A stretch of 64,000 bases of DNA. Source: Streptomyces sp. AC512_CC834 (GTDB lineage: Bacteria > Actinomycetota > Actinomycetes > Streptomycetales > Streptomycetaceae). Location: positions 1 to 64,000 of the forward strand of contig NZ_JAGMUO010000007.1 of assembly GCF_019049325.1 (NCBI RefSeq). The letters are read 5' to 3'. A model generated the notes under the pieces. That model saw nothing but the letters and a program-made list of their open reading frames with translations, was not told the DNA's origin and did not search any database. Made by a program: the position numbers and the translations under genes. Below are positions 43,201-50,861 of the stretch, piece after piece. The stretch's first letter is position 1, and each line of letters opens with the position of its first letter.

Positions 43201-43547
43201 CCCGTACGCCGCAGGCGCTGGCCCTGTGCGACGAGGCGACGGCCCTGTTCGCGGGGTACGGCGACCGGCGGGGCGAGGACTGGGCCCGCTTCCTGCGCTG
43301 CACCCTGCTGCCGTACGCGGCTCCGGGCGGCGTGGAGGTCGGCACGGCGGTGGCGCAGGAGGAGCTGGCCCAGTTGTCCCGGGCCCGCCACCCCGCGCGC
43401 GACACCAAGCTGGACGACTACGTGGACGCCTTCCAGTTGCTCCTGGAGCGCGGCGTCCAGCTCGAGTCCGGCTGGCAGGCCTGGCGCCTGGGCATGGTCC
43501 CGAACCGTCAGGCCCGGGAGGTCATGGGGGTGGCGGTGACGGCGTAG
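40254..43547 (+). CDS. STAND NTPase with TPR repeats (NB-ARC-like regulator)
   Basis: A 1097-residue protein; ATG 40254 follows GGAGGGGG. Residues 1-90 are helical; at about 83-125 a hydrophobic Ala/Val/Gly stretch may insert in the membrane (TPLLVAAVAAVAAVVADVAL). The NTPase has Walker A LHGAPGSGRTTLAV near 246, Walker B VTVVLDDAF, sensor LVLVTARRG and GGLPLALRVAG. A glycine-rich loop of seven pentapeptides (GVDGS/GAGGS) interrupts the NTPase just after the Walker A. A winged-helix part (LIDHVRGSRYRLHDVVRAFA) precedes about nine TPRs from 640 to 1050. No SARP domain is present. In related proteins ligand binding by TPRs drives oligomerisation. It diverges from the kinase/FHA genes. Confidence 0.88.
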   Translation: MRDSHRAEAEGLLRRAVEEEVRRTGGRTDGNVLLSRARTALDAMAGTADEEYEAYTHALDEAAAGQLTFRQRYAREGAGTPLLVAAVAAVAAVVADVALGTGTGTAVGAGVTVGVVGAAATVVKVVGSHVPAAHHRAGAVSQPGGPEQLRLQWLTALEVRGIRPFLDQQRMLAASTGPAKTGPKLRGVDKSAAAWGRSALEQSFGQLPEPEGAFAGRRQEMARLRQWVQAARASTETKPTVVVLHGAPGSGRTTLAVRAVHELRDYFRGACLVDLRGDDSGVDGSGVDGSGVDGSGAGGSGAGGAGAGGAGAGGEAPLSTRDALLHLLNRLGAPREQLLFRERSSADQQVKRLSELYHQHLTGVPVTVVLDDAFDPEQVRTLIPERSDSLVLVTARRGLELPADLPARVYELPVEALDAAGAEELLGAAAEDASGPYDAESSDLIRQLCGGLPLALRVAGSSLGARSPRALATDLGVYGPVEPVERALWLRYTDQPEPARRLLRRLALAGRTSLGAAAAAALLATDETEATRQLAALSRAGLIDHVRGSRYRLHDVVRAFARARLADEEEPGERTAAQERLIANYAELADSVLRLVDGNMSTRSNQFGQYGFTSLDEALRWLDDESSFITAALRHAEGVDQGAVLNLLGALCDYCLLRGDLYRLGEISELAQSVDQGLLVRSVQWRTGIAARQLGELDKARSTLTSVVDLYREAHHDAGAARALCSLGITLHHQGNLTEAAAKLREALDLQASPELDTDRAWTLHALAAVQRDRARPAEALDLLTESLVLHRAGESVHGQAWAHFQLGQLHLRMGDVPQAEADLRAALELYGRTQDARGEAWALTQFARARLVSGDASEAVAELRRAAARHRENEDARGEAWTVYYLGQALEETGDLDQSVRELERSRTMFSRMRDVYGLACARHHSARVTRDQRATQTGSLRNSGFARQLLVDARADFQRIGVSHGEAWTCLELAVVDAGNARTPQALALCDEATALFAGYGDRRGEDWARFLRCTLLPYAAPGGVEVGTAVAQEELAQLSRARHPARDTKLDDYVDAFQLLLERGVQLESGWQAWRLGMVPNRQAREVMGVAVTA
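41094..41198 (+). repeat. Seven 15-bp minisatellite units inside the STAND gene
   Basis: Three perfect GGGGTCGACGGTTCT units are followed by four degenerate ones ending at 41198. Each encodes a pentapeptide G-V-D-G-S or G-A-G-G-A/S. The in-frame array would expand or contract without frameshift, making the loop length variable between strains. Confidence 0.85.
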
Positions 43548-43564
43548 TGGCGGCCGGCTCGCGG

Positions 43565-43828
43565 CTAACGCCGCTGCGGCTTCACCGGGTCACTGCCGGA
43601 GGCCGCCGCCTTGGCGTCCTCCCCCTTCACGTCCGCCGCCTCCGGGTCCGCCGCCTCCTTGAAGTCGACCTTGCCCATCTGCCGGCTCATGGACTTCATC
43701 AGGCCCCACACCGCCAGGGCCATCACCGCGAAGACGATGAACCCGAGGACGCCGGGGGTGACCTTGTCCTCGTCGAGTTCGGCGAGGGTGACGAGGTGCG
43801 TCATTGCCAGGCTTGCGCTTGCACTCAT
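43565..43828 (-). CDS. Small single-pass membrane protein downstream of mca
   Basis: An 87-residue protein starting MSASASLAMTHLVTLAELDE. One membrane helix near 30-50 (VLGFIVFAVMALAVWGLM) is followed by a charged cytoplasmic tail (SRQMGKVDFKEAADPEA). ATG 43828 lies one base after the mca stop (TGACATG), so it is coupled to mca; ATG 43804 is an alternative. This pair is conserved in actinomycetes as I remember, but the function is unknown; perhaps a membrane anchor or partner for Mca-dependent export of mercapturates. Confidence 0.75.
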   Translation of the reverse strand: MSASASLAMTHLVTLAELDEDKVTPGVLGFIVFAVMALAVWGLMKSMSRQMGKVDFKEAADPEAADVKGEDAKAAASGSDPVKPQRR

Positions 43829-43829
43829 G

Positions 43830-44711
43830 TCAGGCATTGTCCCGGATGCCCGCGAAGAGGTCGTCCTCGGGGAGGGAGGTTTCCACGAGGGACTTCGCGA
43901 GCTCGTACTCCTCGGTGGGCCAGACCTCCTTCTGGATCTCCATCGGCACCCGGAACCAACCGCCCTCGGGGTCGATCTGCGTGGCGTGCGCGATCAACGC
44001 CTTGTCGCGGATCCCGAAGAAGTCCGCGCAGGGCACGTGCGTGGTGAGGGTGCGCTCCTTGCGCTCGAACTCCGCCCAGCGCTTGAGCCAGTCCCCGTAG
44101 GGCGACTCCAGGCCGCGGTCCAGCAGCGCGTGGTGCAGCGCCTCGGTGCGGGGGCGGTTGAAGCCCTGGTTGTAGTACACCTTCATCGGCTGGTACGCCG
44201 GTCCGTACTCGCTCTCCGGGTACTTCTCGGTGTCGGCCGCGCCCTCGAAGGCCACCATCGTGATCTTGTGGGTCATGATGTGGTCGGGGTGCGGGTAGCC
44301 GCCGTTCTCGTCGTAGGTGGTGACCACCTGGGGCTGGAAGGAGCGGATCTTCCGCACCAGCTCACCGGCCGCCTTGTCGACGTCCTCCAGGGCGAAGCAG
44401 CCCTCCGGCAGCGGCGGCAGCGGGTCGCCCTCGGGCAGCCCGGAGTCGACGAAGCCGAGCCACTCCTGCTTGACACCCAGGATCTCCCGGGCCTCGTCCA
44501 TCTCCTTCTTGCGTACGTCGTGGATGTTCTCCTCGATGTAGGCGTCGCCCTGGAGCTTCGGGTTGAGGATGGAGCCGCGTTCCCCGCCCGTGCAGGTCAC
44601 CACCAGCACGTCCACCCCCTCGGACACGTACTTCGCCATGGTGGCCGCGCCCTTGCTCGACTCGTCGTCGGGGTGGGCGTGGACGGCCATCAGTCGTAGC
44701 TGGTCAGTCAA
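43830..44711 (-). CDS. mca: Mycothiol S-conjugate amidase
   Basis: A 293-residue zinc amidase that cleaves mycothiol S-conjugates into a mercapturic acid and GlcN-Ins during detoxification. Motifs: LMAVHAHPDDESSKGAATMA with the zinc AHPDDE, CTGGERGSILNPKLQG, and GGYPHPDHIMTHKI with the third zinc His. These and the 290-residue length separate Mca from the shorter-specificity MshB. Start is TTG 44711 with GAGGA about six bases upstream (MTDQLRLMAVH). Divergent from the DUF4307 gene. Mycothiol use confirms an actinobacterial host. Confidence 0.95.
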   Translation of the reverse strand: MTDQLRLMAVHAHPDDESSKGAATMAKYVSEGVDVLVVTCTGGERGSILNPKLQGDAYIEENIHDVRKKEMDEAREILGVKQEWLGFVDSGLPEGDPLPPLPEGCFALEDVDKAAGELVRKIRSFQPQVVTTYDENGGYPHPDHIMTHKITMVAFEGAADTEKYPESEYGPAYQPMKVYYNQGFNRPRTEALHHALLDRGLESPYGDWLKRWAEFERKERTLTTHVPCADFFGIRDKALIAHATQIDPEGGWFRVPMEIQKEVWPTEEYELAKSLVETSLPEDDLFAGIRDNA

Positions 44712-44835
44712 GACTCAATCCTCGGTCAGTAGGCGCCCGTGTGTATCGGCGCAATCGGCGGCTTCTATAGTGACCGAATCGGGCACGGAATAATTCCGGG
44801 GCCCGGGAGGACCGGCTCCTGCCGAGAGGACGATC

Positions 44836-45234
44836 ATGAGTACGGCGAGCACGCGGACGCCCGAGAGCCGGTACGGCCGCTCCTCGGACGAACGGGCCGA
44901 CCGCACGCTCAAGGTCGTCGGCGCCGTGCTCGGCGCCCTCCTGCTCGCGCTGATCGGCTGGTTCGGCTACCACTACGTCGGCCAGAACAAGATCAGCGGC
45001 GAGCTGATCGGGTTCGAGCTCGCCGAGAACTCGGTGCAGGTGCACCTGGAGGTCCGCAAGGACGCCGGTGTCACCGGCTACTGCACGGTGCGCTCCCAGG
45101 CGGAGAGCGGCGACGAGGTGGGCCGGGCCGACTTCCGCTTCGACGGGGACGACACCCGCATCGACAAGGTCGTCACCCTGCGGACCAAGGCCGCCGGCAC
45201 GACGGCCGAGCTGCTCGGCTGCCATCCGGAGTGA
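44836..45234 (+). CDS. DUF4307 membrane protein
   Basis: A 132-residue protein with a cytoplasmic Arg/Ser-rich start, one membrane helix (VVGAVLGALLLALIGWFGY near 27-46) and an outer beta-rich domain with Cys in TGYCTVRSQ and LLGCHPE that may form a disulfide. The layout and the mca neighbour match DUF4307 of actinobacteria. GAGAGGA precedes the ATG. Function unknown. Confidence 0.88.
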   Translation: MSTASTRTPESRYGRSSDERADRTLKVVGAVLGALLLALIGWFGYHYVGQNKISGELIGFELAENSVQVHLEVRKDAGVTGYCTVRSQAESGDEVGRADFRFDGDDTRIDKVVTLRTKAAGTTAELLGCHPE

Positions 45235-45414
45235 CCCAGCGGGGCCTGCCGGCGGGAATCCGAGGCTCCTGACCTGCGGTGACATGAATCTGGTGGCTTA
45301 TGTCCTCCCCCTTTGGCCACTGAATTGTTAGGCTCGTGGTTTCGCCCTTCCGTGAAGGAACATCCTTCTGGGTAGGGCGTTGATTTGTATTCCCAGTACC
45401 AACGAGGAGCACCC

Positions 45415-45912
45415 GTGACCCAGACCAGCGAGAACGTCACCTGGCTGACCCAGGAGGCGTACAACAAGCTCAAGGAGGAGCTTGAATACCTTACTGGTCC
45501 TGCGCGCACCGAGATCTCTGCCAAGATCGCCGCGGCTCGCGAGGAGGGGGACCTGCGTGAGAACGGCGGGTACCACGCGGCGAAGGAGGAACAGGGCAAG
45601 CAGGAGCTCCGCGTGCGCCAGCTAACCCAGTTGCTCGAGAACGCCAAGGTGGGTGAGGCCCCGGCCGCGAACGGCGCGGTGGCCCCCGGCATGGTCGTCA
45701 CGATCGCCTTCGACGGCGACGAGGACGACACGCTGACCTTCCTGCTCGCCTCCCGCGAGTACGCGAGCTCGGACATCGAGACCTACTCTCCGCAGTCCCC
45801 GCTGGGCTCCGGCGTCCTCGGCCACAAGGTCGGCGAGGACGCGCAGTACGAGCTGCCCAACGGCAAGCCGGCTTCGGTGAAGATCCTCAAGGCCGAGCCG
45901 TACAACGGCTGA
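45415..45912 (+). CDS. greA: Transcription elongation factor GreA
   Basis: A 165-residue factor that rescues backtracked RNA polymerase by stimulating transcript cleavage. GTG 45415 has GAGGAG upstream. The N-terminal coiled coil (WLTQEAYNKLKEELEYLTGP) carries the acidic tip AAREEGDLRENGGYHAAKEE; the C-terminal domain ends with SPLGSGVLGHKVGEDAQYEL and VKILKAEPYNG. It has the usual actinobacterial length. Monocistronic; a clear terminator follows at 45957. The 180-bp leader contains inverted ccttccgtgaagg/aaggaac features but no recognised riboswitch. Confidence 0.95.
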   Translation: MTQTSENVTWLTQEAYNKLKEELEYLTGPARTEISAKIAAAREEGDLRENGGYHAAKEEQGKQELRVRQLTQLLENAKVGEAPAANGAVAPGMVVTIAFDGDEDDTLTFLLASREYASSDIETYSPQSPLGSGVLGHKVGEDAQYELPNGKPASVKILKAEPYNG

Positions 45913-45932
45913 CCCGGCCTGCCTGCCACTCC

Positions 45933-45989
45933 TGTCGCAGTCGAGCTGTCGCAGTCGAGCCCCCGGTGTCCCCGTGACGCCGGGGGCTC
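45933..45989 (+). terminator. greA terminator preceded by a 14-bp tandem repeat
   Basis: GAGCCCCCGG (45957-45966) pairs with CCGGGGGCTC (45980-45989) around a 13-base loop. TGTCGCAGTCGAGC is duplicated head to tail at 45933-45946 and 45947-45960, overlapping the left arm. It lies between convergent greA and the ABC permease gene. Confidence 0.75.
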
Positions 45990-46039
45990 GTCGTTGTCGC
46001 GTCGTCGCGTTGTCGGACCGCCGCGCCGTCGCGTCGTCG

Positions 46040-46897
46040 TCAGGTGGCGGCCGAGCGGTACTTGCGCACCGCCAGCGTCCGGAAGACCGCGATGATCAGG
46101 ACGGACCAGATCACCGAGGCCCAGACGGGATGCTGCATGGGCCAGGCGTCGGACTGCACGACTCCCGGGTTGCCGAACAGCTCGCGGCAGGCCTGCACCG
46201 TGGCGCTGAACGGGTTCCACTCGGCGATGTGCCGGAGCCAGGGCGTCATCTGGCTGGAGTCCACGAAGGCGTTCGAGACGAACGTCACCGGGAACAGCCA
46301 GATGATCCCTCCCGAGGTCGCCGCCTCCGGCGTGCGCACGGAGAGGCCGATCAGCGCCCCGATCCAGGTGAAGGCGTATCCCAGGAGCAGCAGCAGCCCG
46401 AAGCCGGCCAGGATCCGGCCGGCGTTGGTCGGGTCGGCCGAGCCGGTGCGCCAGCCCACGATCAGCGCGACGATCGCGAGGACGAGCAGTGTGATGGCCG
46501 TCTGCACGAGATCGGCGACGGTGCGGCCGGTCAGCACCGCGCCACGCGCCATCGGCAGGGAGCGGAAGCGGTCGACGAGCCCCTTCTGCATGTCGTCGGC
46601 GATACCGGCCGCCGATCCCGCGGTGGCGAACGTGACGGTCTGCGCGAAGATGCCGGCCATCAGGAAGTCCTTGTAGACACCCGGGTCGGTGGTGTTCCCG
46701 ATCTTCATCGAGCCGCCGAAGACGTAGGTGAAGAGGACGACGAACATCACCGGCTGGATGACCCCGAACAGGACCATCTCCGGAATCCTGGTCATCCGGA
46801 TCAGGTTTCTGCGGGCGATGACGAGCGAGTCCCGGACGGACTGGCCGAGGGGGTTGATGGGCGCCTTGACCGGCGCCGCGTCGGTGGCGGCGCTCAC
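46040..46897 (-). CDS. ABC-2 type exporter permease (DrrB-like)
   Basis: A 285-residue membrane subunit with six helices and the ABC-2 signature MVLFGVIQPVMFVVLFTYVF, then ITLLVLAIVALIVGW and GLLLLLGYAFTWIGALIGLS. The GTG start at 46897 overlaps the ATPase stop (GTGA), so subunits are made stoichiometrically. DrrB-like permeases export hydrophobic drugs such as anthracyclines, but the substrate here is unknown. Confidence 0.92.
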   Translation of the reverse strand: MSAATDAAPVKAPINPLGQSVRDSLVIARRNLIRMTRIPEMVLFGVIQPVMFVVLFTYVFGGSMKIGNTTDPGVYKDFLMAGIFAQTVTFATAGSAAGIADDMQKGLVDRFRSLPMARGAVLTGRTVADLVQTAITLLVLAIVALIVGWRTGSADPTNAGRILAGFGLLLLLGYAFTWIGALIGLSVRTPEAATSGGIIWLFPVTFVSNAFVDSSQMTPWLRHIAEWNPFSATVQACRELFGNPGVVQSDAWPMQHPVWASVIWSVLIIAVFRTLAVRKYRSAAT

Positions 46898-47901
46898 TTG
46901 GCGGCCTCCTTCTCCTGATCGTGGTCGGCGTCGTCCGCCAGGCCGTTCGTCTCTTCCTCGACCTCGGCCACGTGGCCGGTGAGGGAGAGGAAGACGTCGT
47001 CGAGGGTGGGGCGGCGCAGGCCGATGTCGTCGATCTCGATGCCGCGGGCGTCGAGTTCGCGGATGACCTCGGCGAGCAGCTTCGCGCCGCCGGTGACGGG
47101 GACGGTCAGCTTGCGGGTGTGCTGCTCGACGCTGGTCGCGCCCTTGCCGAATCCGGCGAGCACCTCGGCGGCCGTCTCCATGTGGTCGCGTTCGTGGACC
47201 ACGACCTCGACGCGCTCTCCTCCGGTGCGGGCCTTGAGCTGGTCGGAGGTGCCGCGGGCGATGACGCGGCCGTGGTCGACGACCGCGATGTCGTGCGCGA
47301 GGTGGTCGGCCTCCTCCAGGTACTGCGTGGTCAGCAGCAGGGTGGTGCCGCCGGCGACCAGTTGCTTGATGACCTCCCACAGCTCCTGCCGGTTGCGGGG
47401 GTCGAGGCCCGTCGTCGGTTCGTCCATGAACATGACGGGCGGGGAGACGACCAGCGCTGCCGCCAGGTCGAGCCGGCGGCGCATGCCTCCCGAGTAGGTC
47501 TTCGTGGGCCGGTCGGCGGCGTCCGAGAGGTGGAACTGTTCGAGCAGCTCACCGGCCCGGGCCTTGGCGGCCTTGGACTTCATCTGGTAGAGCTGGCCGA
47601 CCATTTGCAGGTTCTCCCGGCCGGTCAGGTATTCGTCGACCGCGGCGAACTGGCCGGAGAGGCCGATGGAACGCCGCACCTCGTTGGGGTGCCTGAGGAC
47701 GTCGATGCCCGCGACGACCGCTTTGCCGCTGTCGGGGCGCAGCAGGGTCGTGAGGCAGCGGACGGCGGTGGTCTTGCCCGCGCCGTTCGGTCCGAGCAGG
47801 CCCAGGACCGTGCCCTCGGGAACGTCGAGGTCGACGCCGTCCAGAGCCCTTACGTCGCCGAAGGTCTTCACCAGACCTTCGGCATAGATGGCGCCTGGCA
47901 T
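46894..47901 (-). CDS. ABC exporter ATPase (DrrA-like)
   Basis: A 335-residue ATPase. Walker A LLGPNGAGKTTAVRCL, Q-loop LSGQFAAVDEYLTGRENL, signature TYSGGMRRRLDLAAAL, Walker B PVMFMDEPTTGLDPRNR, and H-loop TQYLEEADHLA. The C-terminal 100 residues carry the DrrA-type extension. ATG 47901 has GGAG six bases upstream; GTG 47913 is less likely. It forms an operon with the permease. A perfect palindrome at 47989-48004 upstream suggests control by a PadR- or TetR-like repressor. Confidence 0.93.
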   Translation of the reverse strand: MPGAIYAEGLVKTFGDVRALDGVDLDVPEGTVLGLLGPNGAGKTTAVRCLTTLLRPDSGKAVVAGIDVLRHPNEVRRSIGLSGQFAAVDEYLTGRENLQMVGQLYQMKSKAAKARAGELLEQFHLSDAADRPTKTYSGGMRRRLDLAAALVVSPPVMFMDEPTTGLDPRNRQELWEVIKQLVAGGTTLLLTTQYLEEADHLAHDIAVVDHGRVIARGTSDQLKARTGGERVEVVVHERDHMETAAEVLAGFGKGATSVEQHTRKLTVPVTGGAKLLAEVIRELDARGIEIDDIGLRRPTLDDVFLSLTGHVAEVEEETNGLADDADHDQEKEAAK

Positions 47902-47988
47902 GTGAGTCTCCACGTCGTCGGGGATTCTTTGGAAAGCCTAGGTTTGTACGATTCGCCGCACTCAGCGAGCGAATTACGACACACCATA

Positions 47989-48004
47989 ACGCGATGTATC
48001 GCGT
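47989..48004. promoter_or_regulatory. ACGCGAT-GT-ATCGCGT palindrome upstream of the ABC operon
   Basis: A perfect inverted repeat with seven-base arms about 90 bp before the ATPase start. The ATGTATCGCG core resembles sites of PadR/TetR repressors that control drug exporters. No such regulator gene is adjacent, so a distant one would be needed. Confidence 0.5.
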
Positions 48005-48113
48005 CTCACAATGCACTTTCTCGAACGAGTGACGAAGCGGCTCCCAGCCCCTGTTCAGGGCTCCCGGCCCCTGTTGAGGGGCTTACCGGCCCCCGTCGAG
48101 GCGCTTGCCGGGC

Positions 48114-49343
48114 TCAGGCGCTGACGGTGTAGCCCGCCTCCCGCAGCGCCCGGCCGACCTCGGCACAGTGCTCCGGGCCCTTCGTCTCCAGGTGCAGCTC
48201 GACCTCCGCCTCCGTGAGCCCGAGCCGCGGATGGGTTCGGACGTGGCTCACATCGAGGACGTTAGCGTCGACCACTGACAACACCCCGAGAAGCGTGGCC
48301 AGGGCGCCGGGCCGGTCCGTCAGCCGCAGCCGGACCGCCAGGTAGCGGCCCTGCGCGGCCATGCCGTGCCGCAGCACACCCTGCATCAGCACGGGGTCCA
48401 CGTTGCCGCCGGACAGGACCGCGACCACCGGTCCCTCGAAGGCGCCCGGCTCGCTCAGCAGCGCCGCCACCGGGCTCGCCCCGGCCGGCTCCACGACCAG
48501 CTTGGCCCGCTCCAGGCACAGCAGCAGAGCGGTGGACAACTCGTCCTCGGAGACCGTACGGACCTCGTCCACCAGCTCGCCGACGATGCCGAACGGCACG
48601 TCCCCGGGCCGCCCCACCTTGATGCCGTCGGCCATCGTCGCCGGGTTCTCGACGGCCACCGGACGCCCCGCGGCCAGCGAGGGCGGGTAGGCCGCCGCAC
48701 CCTCCGCCTGCACGCCCACGATCCGCACGTCCGGCCGCAGCGCCTTCACGGCCACCGCGATCCCCGCCACCAGCCCTCCCCCGCCGATACCGACCACGAC
48801 GGTCCGTACCTCCGGGCACTGCTCGAGGATCTCCAGCCCGACCGTGCCCTGGCCCGCGATGACGTCCGGGTGGTCGAAGGGGTGGATGAACACCGCGCCG
48901 GTCCGCTCCGCGTACTCCTGCGCGGCGGCCAGCGTCTCGTCGACCACCTGGCCGTGCAGCCGCACCTCCGCGCCGTAGTCCCGGGTCGCGCTGATCTTCG
49001 GCAGCGGGGCGCCCTTCGGCATGAACACCGTCGACCGCACGCCCAGCAGCGACGACGCCAGCGCCACGCCCTGCGCGTGGTTGCCCGCGCTCGCCGCGAC
49101 CACACCGGCGGCCCGCTGCTCGGGCAGCAGCCCGGCGATCCGGACGTAGGCGCCGCGCAGCTTGAACGAGCCCGTCCGCTGGAGGTTCTCGCACTTGAGG
49201 TGCACGGGCGAGCCGACCAACTGGGAAAGGTGCCTGCTGCCCTCCATCGCCGTCACCCGTGCCACGCCCGAGAGCATCTTCTGGGCTCCGCGCACGTCGT
49301 CGAGGGTGACGGGTCCGACCAGGGCAGCCGCGCTGTAGCTCAT
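48114..49343 (-). CDS. ilvA: Threonine ammonia-lyase (catabolic type, ACT domain)
   Basis: A 409-residue PLP enzyme that deaminates threonine to 2-oxobutyrate. The PLP lysine is in RTGSFKLRGAYVRI, the glycine loop is VVVGIGGGGLVAGIA, and the C-terminal 85 residues form one ACT regulatory domain (LTDRPGALATLLGVLSVVDA). The single ACT-like end fits the short TdcB/IlvA type rather than the two-domain biosynthetic form. ATG 49343 has GGAGG almost touching it. Divergent from the MarR gene, with a 144-bp gap. Confidence 0.92.
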   Translation of the reverse strand: MSYSAAALVGPVTLDDVRGAQKMLSGVARVTAMEGSRHLSQLVGSPVHLKCENLQRTGSFKLRGAYVRIAGLLPEQRAAGVVAASAGNHAQGVALASSLLGVRSTVFMPKGAPLPKISATRDYGAEVRLHGQVVDETLAAAQEYAERTGAVFIHPFDHPDVIAGQGTVGLEILEQCPEVRTVVVGIGGGGLVAGIAVAVKALRPDVRIVGVQAEGAAAYPPSLAAGRPVAVENPATMADGIKVGRPGDVPFGIVGELVDEVRTVSEDELSTALLLCLERAKLVVEPAGASPVAALLSEPGAFEGPVVAVLSGGNVDPVLMQGVLRHGMAAQGRYLAVRLRLTDRPGALATLLGVLSVVDANVLDVSHVRTHPRLGLTEAEVELHLETKGPEHCAEVGRALREAGYTVSA

Positions 49344-49487
49344 ACCTCCAGCATCGCAGTTCACAGGCGTGGGGGGCTGTTGTGACCAACCTCCGAGACC
49401 CGCTTTGCCCAGCGCCGGTACGCCTTGCCGCCCGGCCGCGTACCCTGTCCCCCAATTAGCAGCCCTCCACGAAGTGAGCCCCCGGCC

Positions 49488-50012
49488 ATGCCCACAACGC
49501 CTGAAATGTCGATGGACATGACGACCGCCGGTGACACCGGTCTTCTCGAGACGCTCCAGCACGAGGTCGCGCTCTTCGCACGGCGTGCCGAACAGACCCG
49601 GCTCGGCGGCGTCGGGCAGGTGCGCAACTCCATGGACCGCGCCGCCTATCTGTTGCTCAACCGCCTCGACAAAGAGGGCCCGATGGGCGTGAAGGCGCTC
49701 GCCGCGAGCATGGGAATCGACTCCTCGACGGTCACCCGGCAGGTGGCCCCGCTCGTCGACACCGGGCTCGTCAAGCGGACCTCGCACCCCGAGGACGGAC
49801 GCGCGGTGGTCCTCCAACTGTCCCCGCGCGGCGTGTCGCGGCTGGAGGAGGTCCGTTCCTCCCGGCGTCAGCTCATGGCCGAGCTGACCCACGACTGGGC
49901 GCCGGAGGAGCGCGAGGAGTTCTGCGCGCTCCTCGCGCGCTTCAACGGCGCCCTGTCCGCCCGTATGGCCCCCTCCGGCGTGGCGCCCACCGAATCGCCG
50001 TCGGACTCCTGA
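49488..50012 (+). CDS. MarR-family transcriptional regulator
   Basis: A 174-residue regulator. Winged helix: RNSMDRAAYLLLNRLDKEGP, MGVKALAASMGIDSSTVTRQ recognition helix, and wing VKRTSHPEDGRAVVLQLSPR. Dimer helices flank it. ATG 49488 with weak GAAGTGAG upstream. The gene is divergent from ilvA; the target is not evident, though divergent placement suggests ilvA or itself. Confidence 0.9.
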   Translation: MPTTPEMSMDMTTAGDTGLLETLQHEVALFARRAEQTRLGGVGQVRNSMDRAAYLLLNRLDKEGPMGVKALAASMGIDSSTVTRQVAPLVDTGLVKRTSHPEDGRAVVLQLSPRGVSRLEEVRSSRRQLMAELTHDWAPEEREEFCALLARFNGALSARMAPSGVAPTESPSDS

Positions 50013-50124
50013 GCGACCGTTCACGGGCTTTCCGGAGCGGTTCGCACCGAACTCTTGACCGGCGGGGCACCCCTGGCCTGATATGAGACCTCAGGGGTCG
50101 GTCGCCGTCCGGGCGGGAGGCACG

Positions 50125-50655
50125 GTGCGAGAACGGCATGCGTCCCACGGTGCCCGCCGGGCCCGCGAGTTCGAGGCGTTCGTCGCGGGCGCGGCAGGGC
50201 GGCTGCTGCATGCCGCCACCCTGCTCACCGCCGAGCCCCCGGACGCCAACCCGCGCGCGCGGCGCCTGCTGGCCCTGAGCCTCGCCCACACCTACGCGTA
50301 CTGGGACCGGCTGCACGGAGAGGACCCGTACGACCGGGCCCGCCAGTACCTGGCGACCCGCTTCGCCCGTGCGGCCTGGCACCGTTACGGCGCCCTCGGC
50401 CGGGCCCGCCGGCCCCCCGCAGGACCCTTGGGCGGGCTCGCCCCGCAGGAACGCCTCATCCTCGTGCTCAGGCTGTACGAGGGGGTCGCCGAGGAACAGG
50501 CGGCCGCGCTGCTCGGGCTGCCCGTGGAGCGGGTGCGGACGATCTGCGACCGGGCGACGGCCACCCTGCTGCACCCGCCCGCAGCACCGGCCCGCCGGGT
50601 GCCGGCGGAGGCGACGGCGAAGGCCAAGACGAAGGCGAAGGCGGCGACGCCGTGA
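50125..50655 (+). CDS. Sigma-70-like protein with weak region 2
   Basis: A 176-residue protein. GTG 50125 follows GGGAGG; an ATG at 50083 is less likely. The second half is a clear region 4 helix-turn-helix (LAPQERLILVLRLYEGVAEE, QAAALLGLPVERVRTICDRA). The first half has sigma-region-2-like spacing (EFEAFVAGAAGRLLHAATLL) but lacks a strong core-binding motif. The tail is Lys/Ala-rich (EATAKAKTKAKAATP). It starts a coupled three-gene string, as in sigma/anti-sigma operons. Confidence 0.75.
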   Translation: MRERHASHGARRAREFEAFVAGAAGRLLHAATLLTAEPPDANPRARRLLALSLAHTYAYWDRLHGEDPYDRARQYLATRFARAAWHRYGALGRARRPPAGPLGGLAPQERLILVLRLYEGVAEEQAAALLGLPVERVRTICDRATATLLHPPAAPARRVPAEATAKAKTKAKAATP

Positions 50656-50861
50656 CGGGCACGGCGGGCGACCCGAGTACGCGCACGACCACCCTTGCGG
50701 CCACTGATGCGACCACTGATGCACCCGCCGCTGCGACGACCGGCCCGGCGGGCGGCCCGGCGACCGGCACCGCGAGCGGCACGGCGGGCGATGCGCCCAC
50801 CGTCGCGGCGAGCGGTACGACGACCGGCACGCGCGCGTGGAGCACCGGGAGGCGAGGGTGA
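50652..50861 (+). CDS. Thr/Ala/Gly-rich 69-residue linker protein
   Basis: MTGTAGDPSTRTTTLAATDA and onward is almost entirely Thr, Ala and Gly with imperfect repeats (ccactgatgc occurs twice in the DNA). Its GTG overlaps the stop of the sigma-like gene (GTGA) and its own stop overlaps the next GTG (GTGA). The two exact overlaps argue that it is translated, although low complexity leaves open that it only carries ribosomes between its neighbours. Confidence 0.5.
   Translation: MTGTAGDPSTRTTTLAATDATTDAPAAATTGPAGGPATGTASGTAGDAPTVAASGTTTGTRAWSTGRRG

Noticed and set aside
45235..45414. Riboswitch in the greA leader
   Set aside because: Only small inverted repeats are visible; no conserved aptamer core I could recognise.
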